Part shown: one piece after another, positions 60,135-64,000 of the stretch | How the letters are laid out: the number at the start of each line of letters is the position of its first letter | How positions within the stretch are numbered: position 1 is the first letter of the stretch | Assembly (NCBI GenBank): GCA_009780315.1 | Contig: WRAH01000002.1 | Location: 62,001-126,000, forward strand | Length of the DNA: 64,000 nt | DNA from: Defluviitaleaceae bacterium | Lineage (GTDB): Bacteria; Bacillota; Clostridia; Lachnospirales; WQUN01 | Reading direction: 5' to 3' | Translations under genes and position numbers: made by a program | Notes under the pieces: model-generated | What the model was told of the DNA's origin: nothing | The model's database searches: none | The model's input: only the letters and a program-made list of their open reading frames with translations

Positions 60135-60359
60135 ATGGAAAAACAAGGTACACAATCTAAGGTCATGCGCTTTGATGAAGATAGTTTTGATTTAAGTTCA
60201 CATAAAAAAGCAGCGGATGCGGTTATTCGGGAAAAAGTCCGAAAAAAACGCATCCGCCGTCAAGTGACAGTGGGTAAAGCTGTGATGGCTATAGTGGCAT
60301 TTTTAATATTTATGCTATTGTTTTTTGTAGCCGTCACAACAGGCTTGGTGGCGATTTAA
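60135..60359 (+). CDS. Small single-pass membrane protein, unknown
   Basis: A 74-residue protein with a charged cytoplasmic N-terminus (RFDEDSFDLSSHKK, then a very basic EKVRKKRIRRQ) and a C-terminal membrane helix (about residues 49-72). No family recognised. Real expression is supported by an extended promoter and AAGGAG seven bases before ATG. It ends one base from the convergent RNase J gene and diverges from the M23-bactofilin operon. Confidence 0.65.
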   Translation: MEKQGTQSKVMRFDEDSFDLSSHKKAADAVIREKVRKKRIRRQVTVGKAVMAIVAFLIFMLLFFVAVTTGLVAI

Positions 60360-60360
60360 G

Positions 60361-62037
60361 CTATGCTTCAACCAAAATTGGGAAAATCATAGGGTTACGC
60401 TTGGTCATTTGCCAAATGTATTCCTTTAAATCATCGCGTACTTTGTTTCTTATATACTGCCTATCGGTGGTATTTTTTTGTTCCAAGTCATGCAGTGCGT
60501 CTAATACAACTGCCCTTGCGCCGTTCATGAGGTCATCAGATTCACGAACAAATACAAAACCACGGCTAATGATATCAGGGCCTGAAACCACTTGCATATA
60601 ACCGTCATGCATAGTGATTCCTGCGGCTGCTATAATTAAACCATCCTCAGAAAGATGTTTGCGGTCACGAAGTACAATATTACCTACATCACCAATGCCA
60701 AGACCGTCAACCAGAAGCTGCCCTGACGGCACTGTGCCATTCATTTTGGCTTCTTTATTGCTGATTTCCAGCACTTCTCCAATACCTGCTACGAAGATGT
60801 TTTCCTTTTTCATTCCCATAGACACTGCTAAGTCTTTGTGATGGGTCAGATGGCGGAACTCTCCATGCATTGGCATAAAATATTCAGGCTGAATGAGTGC
60901 ATGCATGATTTTTAGTTCTTCTTGTTTTGCATGGCCTGAAACGTGAACTTCCATAAGTCCTTCATAAATAACTTCTGCACCCTGCTTCATCAAGTCGTTT
61001 ATAACTCGTGAAACCCCTTTTTCATTGCCGGGAATGGGGGTAGCAGAAATAATGACCTTATCACTTTGGGAAATAGAGATTTGCCTGTGGTCATTAAATG
61101 CCATACGAGAAAGGGCTGCCATGGGTTCTCCTTGACTGCCTGTGGTGATAATGACAAGTTGGTTTGGCGTATAATTTTTAAGTTCAGACACTTCGATAAT
61201 AAGCCCTGGGGGCGCGGATAAATAGCCAAGTTCTGTGGCTGTTTTTACGGCATTAACCATACTTCGTCCCATAAATAGTACTTTACGGCGATGCAACACG
61301 GCAGAATTTATAACCTGCTGAATACGGTCGATATGAGATGAAAACATTGCTACGATTAACCGCTGTGTGGGAGATTCATCAAAAACACGGCGAAACATGT
61401 CGCCAACGGTGCTTTCTGAAAGGGTGTATCCTTTGTTTTGTACATTGGTGCTTTCGCACAGAAATAATTTTACACCTTGTTTGCCAAGTTCACCAAAGCG
61501 CGCAAGGTCGATAATTTCTCCTTGAATTGGTGTAAAATCTACTTTGAAGTCTCCCGAAACAATCACCATGCCTACAGGGGTGGTGATAGCAAACGCAACT
61601 GCATCTGCAATAGAATGATTGACGCGGATAAACTCTACTTTAAAACATCCAACCGTTGCAGTATGACCTTGAAGTACAGCAGTCATGTCTGTTTGATTTA
61701 ATAAACCATGCTCACGAAGCTTATTGCTTACAAGTCCAAGTGTAAGTTTTGTGCCAAATAACCGTGTCTTTACTTCTCGTAAAAAGTAGGGTACAGAACC
61801 GATGTGGTCTTCGTGTGCGTGGGTCAAAAACAGCCCGCGGATTTTCTCTTTATTTTCTTGTAAATAGGTGAAGTCGGGTATGACTAAGTCGATTCCCAGC
61901 ATTTCGTCTTGAGGAAAGGCTACACCGCAATCAATGACTATAATATCATTACCGTATTCTAGTACGGTCATATTTTTTCCAATTTCGCCCTGCCCGCCAA
62001 GGGAAAAAACTCTAAGTTTACTTTTTCTTGCTGCCAA
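60361..62037 (-). CDS. rnjA: Ribonuclease J
   Basis: A 558-residue metallo-beta-lactamase/beta-CASP ribonuclease with 5' exo- and endonuclease activity in mRNA decay and rRNA processing. SLGGQGEIGKNM at the N-terminus, the zinc motif HAHEDHIGS (about 77-85), VSGDFK and GHAKQEELK are conserved. Length is that of RNase J1. It lies 16 bases after the RuvX-DUF1292 gene. Confidence 0.96.
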   Translation of the reverse strand: MAARKSKLRVFSLGGQGEIGKNMTVLEYGNDIIVIDCGVAFPQDEMLGIDLVIPDFTYLQENKEKIRGLFLTHAHEDHIGSVPYFLREVKTRLFGTKLTLGLVSNKLREHGLLNQTDMTAVLQGHTATVGCFKVEFIRVNHSIADAVAFAITTPVGMVIVSGDFKVDFTPIQGEIIDLARFGELGKQGVKLFLCESTNVQNKGYTLSESTVGDMFRRVFDESPTQRLIVAMFSSHIDRIQQVINSAVLHRRKVLFMGRSMVNAVKTATELGYLSAPPGLIIEVSELKNYTPNQLVIITTGSQGEPMAALSRMAFNDHRQISISQSDKVIISATPIPGNEKGVSRVINDLMKQGAEVIYEGLMEVHVSGHAKQEELKIMHALIQPEYFMPMHGEFRHLTHHKDLAVSMGMKKENIFVAGIGEVLEISNKEAKMNGTVPSGQLLVDGLGIGDVGNIVLRDRKHLSEDGLIIAAAGITMHDGYMQVVSGPDIISRGFVFVRESDDLMNGARAVVLDALHDLEQKNTTDRQYIRNKVRDDLKEYIWQMTKRNPMIFPILVEA

Positions 62038-62052
62038 TTTTAAAAACCCTTC

Positions 62053-62805
62053 CTATTCTTCCATATCCAGTTCTTCGATATCAATACCAAGTTCTGCATA
62101 GTCATCTTTAAACATTTCAAAAACCCGTTCGTAGTCTTCGTGGTCGCCGTCAATCATTTCAAAAGTAATTTCATCCTCACCTGAGGGGGTGCATTTAAAA
62201 TGAGAGACAATGCCGTCTTCACCTTCTGCTGCCAGTACATACATGCCGCCTTCAGTTTCACGGCTGGATAGAATCTGCAATGGGATTTCTTCTCCGTCAT
62301 CATTTACGATAATAATACTATCATCGTCCTCATCAAATTCATCAATGGGTGTTGGTTCAGTTGTCATAGGTATGACCTCCTTATTATTTTTATAATCTAA
62401 AAATCCTTGTAAAATATACACCGCCGCCATGGTATCTACATTATTTTCATAACCTTTGCGATTGCCATTGTATCCTCGTGAGACAGCTTGGGTGCTTAAC
62501 CGCTCATCCCATAGGGTTACAGGTTTTTTAAAATATCGCTCAAGTTTTTCCTTAAACAATGCTGTTAACTCGCAACGCAGGCTTTCTTCACCATTCATAT
62601 TTTTAGGATACCCAAGTATGATATGGTTTGCCCCATATTCGGTCATGATGGCTTTTAGCTCTTTTAAGTTGAGGCGCAAAGCCGCCGCTTCTTTTCTGCG
62701 AAGGGTGCGAATACCTAGGGCAGTTCGCCCATTTGGTGATACTGCCACCCCAATTGTTTTATCGCCATAGTCAAGCCCTATAAAAACTTCTTTGCTTGCA
62801 CTCAC
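62053..62805 (-). CDS. RuvX/YqgF Holliday-junction resolvase domain fused to DUF1292
   Basis: A 250-residue fusion. Residues 1 to about 143 are YqgF/RuvX, an RNase H fold nuclease proposed in pre-16S rRNA processing: FIGLDYGDKTIGVAVS, LGYPKNMNGEE, WDERLSTQ and VDTMAAVYILQGFLD with the acidic residues. After KNNKEVIP comes DUF1292 (about 147-250: SIIIVNDDGEEIPLQIL, YVLAAEGEDG, FEMFKDDYAELGIDIEE). In relatives these are usually adjacent separate genes. A perfect Shine-Dalgarno and ATG remain at the junction. GTG start overlaps the ireB stop by one base. Confidence 0.9.
   Translation of the reverse strand: MSASKEVFIGLDYGDKTIGVAVSPNGRTALGIRTLRRKEAAALRLNLKELKAIMTEYGANHIILGYPKNMNGEESLRCELTALFKEKLERYFKKPVTLWDERLSTQAVSRGYNGNRKGYENNVDTMAAVYILQGFLDYKNNKEVIPMTTEPTPIDEFDEDDDSIIIVNDDGEEIPLQILSSRETEGGMYVLAAEGEDGIVSHFKCTPSGEDEITFEMIDGDHEDYERVFEMFKDDYAELGIDIEELDMEE
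62365..62382 (-). promoter_or_regulatory. Internal ribosome binding site and start of DUF1292 within the fusion
   Basis: On the minus strand AAGGAGG (62382-62376) lies eight bases before ATG 62367-62365, which is in frame with the fused protein (MTTEPTPIDEFDE). Independent translation would give a 104-residue DUF1292 protein ending at 62053, the usual size of the free-standing protein. Confidence 0.7.
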
Positions 62806-63062
62806 TATAGCACATCACGCAAAAATTCTCGTACCATCTCTTCCAAAAGTTCGTCCCTTTCAAGCTTGCCGATGAGTGTGCGGGCGTTCCTGTGGCTGGT
62901 GATGTATGTAGGGTCGCCAGACAGGATGTAACCAACAATTTGAGTGATTGGATTGTAGCCTTTTTCTTTCAGTGCGGTGTAAACCGTTTCGATGTTTGCT
63001 TTGACTTCGTTTTGGGTTGCGCGTTCAAGATGGTCAAGTTTGTGTGTTGCTGTTTCCATCAT
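62805..63062 (-). CDS. ireB: IreB family regulatory protein
   Basis: An 85-residue member of UPF0297/IreB, a small substrate of the Ser/Thr kinase PrkC/IreK in enterococci. [11 protein letters not shown] at the N-terminus and [33 protein letters not shown] are diagnostic. The phosphorylatable Thr residues near the N-terminus (Thr4, Thr6) are plausible targets. It lies between mtaB (ATGA overlap) and ruvX (TAGTG overlap), a conserved arrangement. Confidence 0.95.
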   Translation of the reverse strand: MMETATHKLDHLERATQNEVKANIETVYTALKEKGYNPITQIVGYILSGDPTYITSHRNARTLIGKLERDELLEEMVREFLRDVL

Positions 63063-64000
63063 AATAAACTCTCCTTTATATCTCCAAATAATAATTCGCT
63101 TTTTGATTCAGTTATTTTTACATTTTGTATTGTGTTTGAAAGTGCATTTTCTGCAAGGACTGTGCAATAGTTTTCCGTATGCCCTCTTTGCTTAGATTCA
63201 AATAAAACAGGCAAAGTTTTGCCAACTTGTTTATGCAAAAAGTCTTTTTGTAATGATAAAGCAAGTTCACGCATAAGCTTGCTGCGTTCGGATTTTACCC
63301 CAGAAGAAATTTGCCCTGTAAATGTTGCCGCAGGTGTTCCTTCTCTTTGGGAATATTCAAAAACATGTACTTGTGCAAATTTCATTTCACGCACAAAGTT
63401 TAAACTTTCTTGAAAGTGTAAATCGCTTTCATTGGGAAACCCTACAATAATATCTGTAGTAATGGCAGCATTTGGGCGTAATTTACGTAAATCTTCTATA
63501 GCTTTTACATATTGAACAGTGGTATATCTTCGATTCATGGCTGTAAGTGTTGTATTACATCCACTTTGTAATGACAGATGAAAATGACTACATAAAACAG
63601 GTAAAGTCTTTACCACATCAAGAAAATTATCATCAACAACACAAGGGTCAATACTACTTAATCGTAAGCGTTTAAGCCCCTTTAATGTAGCAATATTTTT
63701 TATCAATATCGCTAAATTTTCACTGCCTAAATCATCTCCATAGGACGCAACTTGTATACCAGTAAGCACGAGTTCTAATGTGCCGCCGGCAATCAGTTTT
63801 TCGGCTTCCTCTAAAATATCTGACATAGGACGGCTTTTAGGCAATCCGCGAACATAGGGCACTATACAATAAGCGCAAAAACGGTCACAACCGTCTTGAA
63901 TTTTAATAAAAGAACGGGTACGTGAAGTCTTAAAAACGATTGATTCGGAATTAATATGACTTTGTACTTCATGTGAAAGGGCTTTCACACGTGTCAAAAA
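63059..64000 (-). CDS. mtaB: tRNA threonylcarbamoyladenosine methylthiotransferase, partial
   Basis: The C-terminal 314 residues of a MiaB-like radical SAM enzyme that converts t6A37 to ms2t6A37 in tRNA. The radical SAM motif is [38 protein letters not shown] and [10 protein letters not shown] follow, and a TRAM domain ends the protein (about 250-312). The N-terminal MTTase domain with its three Cys lies beyond the window edge; the TTG at 63997 is internal. [10 protein letters not shown] fits MtaB better than MiaB. Overlaps ireB by four bases. Confidence 0.9.
   Translation of the reverse strand, partial: FLTRVKALSHEVQSHINSESIVFKTSRTRSFIKIQDGCDRFCAYCIVPYVRGLPKSRPMSDILEEAEKLIAGGTLELVLTGIQVASYGDDLGSENLAILIKNIATLKGLKRLRLSSIDPCVVDDNFLDVVKTLPVLCSHFHLSLQSGCNTTLTAMNRRYTTVQYVKAIEDLRKLRPNAAITTDIIVGFPNESDLHFQESLNFVREMKFAQVHVFEYSQREGTPAATFTGQISSGVKSERSKLMRELALSLQKDFLHKQVGKTLPVLFESKQRGHTENYCTVLAENALSNTIQNVKITESKSELLFGDIKESLL

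Noticed and set aside
1-64000. CRISPR arrays, prophage, insertion sequences
   Set aside because: No regularly spaced direct repeats, Cas proteins, transposases, integrases or phage structural genes were seen on either strand.

Overview
This 64-kb window is a chromosomal segment of a low-GC, anaerobic, fermentative Bacillota bacterium, most likely class Clostridia (Lachnospirales-like; the rank below class is a guess). Supporting signs are strong AGGAGG-type ribosome binding sites, frequent GTG/TTG starts, a DXP isoprenoid operon, pyruvate formate-lyase with its activase, pta-ackA, IreB, RNase J, FloA/NfeD and an AT-rich sequence. There is no phage, transposase, CRISPR array or rRNA.

Layout. 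(1) 1-7172: end of a nucleoside hydrolase gene, then an LplABC-type carbohydrate import operon (lipoprotein, two permeases, no ATPase) ending in a DUF5060/DUF4038 glycosidase-like protein and an alpha/beta hydrolase. (2) 7335-27826: a large surface-glycan locus: Wzm/Wzt-type ABC exporter, glycosyltransferases, complete dTDP-L-rhamnose pathway (rmlA, C, B, D), a 1063-residue methyltransferase/GT2/GT2 protein, a DUF2142-type membrane protein, an FdtA/FdtB-like amino-sugar branch with a GNAT, a GtrB/GtrA pair, a membrane-anchored alkaline-phosphatase-fold protein, a PIN-domain toxin-antitoxin-like pair with its own promoter, and a YidC/Oxa1 domain fused to a CDP-glycerol glycerophosphotransferase domain. 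(3) 28006-31811: DUF2225 protein, pta, ackA, fba. (4) 31904-35167: membrane protein, MoxR ATPase, DUF58 protein. (5) 35148-42056, minus strand: pyrH-frr-cdsA-dxr-rseP-ispG-MATE, with uppS missing from its usual place; holA diverges from it. (6) 43123-49045, minus strand: PhzF protein, Ca2+-type P-ATPase, a thymidylate kinase remnant, a densely structured intergenic block, floA, nfeD, yajC. (7) 49168-53910: secreted esterase diverging from pflB-pflA. (8) 53976-57878: ABC exporter diverging from a GNAT/radical SAM/NUDIX operon. (9) 57971-60359: tRNA-Glu and tRNA-Cys, bactofilin plus M23 peptidase, a small membrane protein. (10) 60361-64000, minus strand: mtaB (cut by the window edge), ireB, ruvX fused to DUF1292, rnjA.

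How the genes work together. The glycan locus makes dTDP-rhamnose and probably a dTDP-3-acetamido-3,6-dideoxyhexose from one RmlA/RmlB intermediate, assembles a modified polymer with several GT2 enzymes, exports it through Wzm/Wzt, and apparently decorates it outside the membrane (GtrA/GtrB, AlkP-fold protein, glycerophosphate transfer). The most unusual candidate is the YidC-glycerophosphotransferase fusion, preceded with one base of overlap by a tiny membrane protein. Other notable points are ruvX-DUF1292, which is fused yet keeps a perfect internal ribosome binding site; four back-to-back hairpins after floA; a decayed tmk fragment; and mini-ORFs that bridge rmlA-rmlC and pflB-pflA. Functions are inferred from recognisable motifs; no database search was possible.
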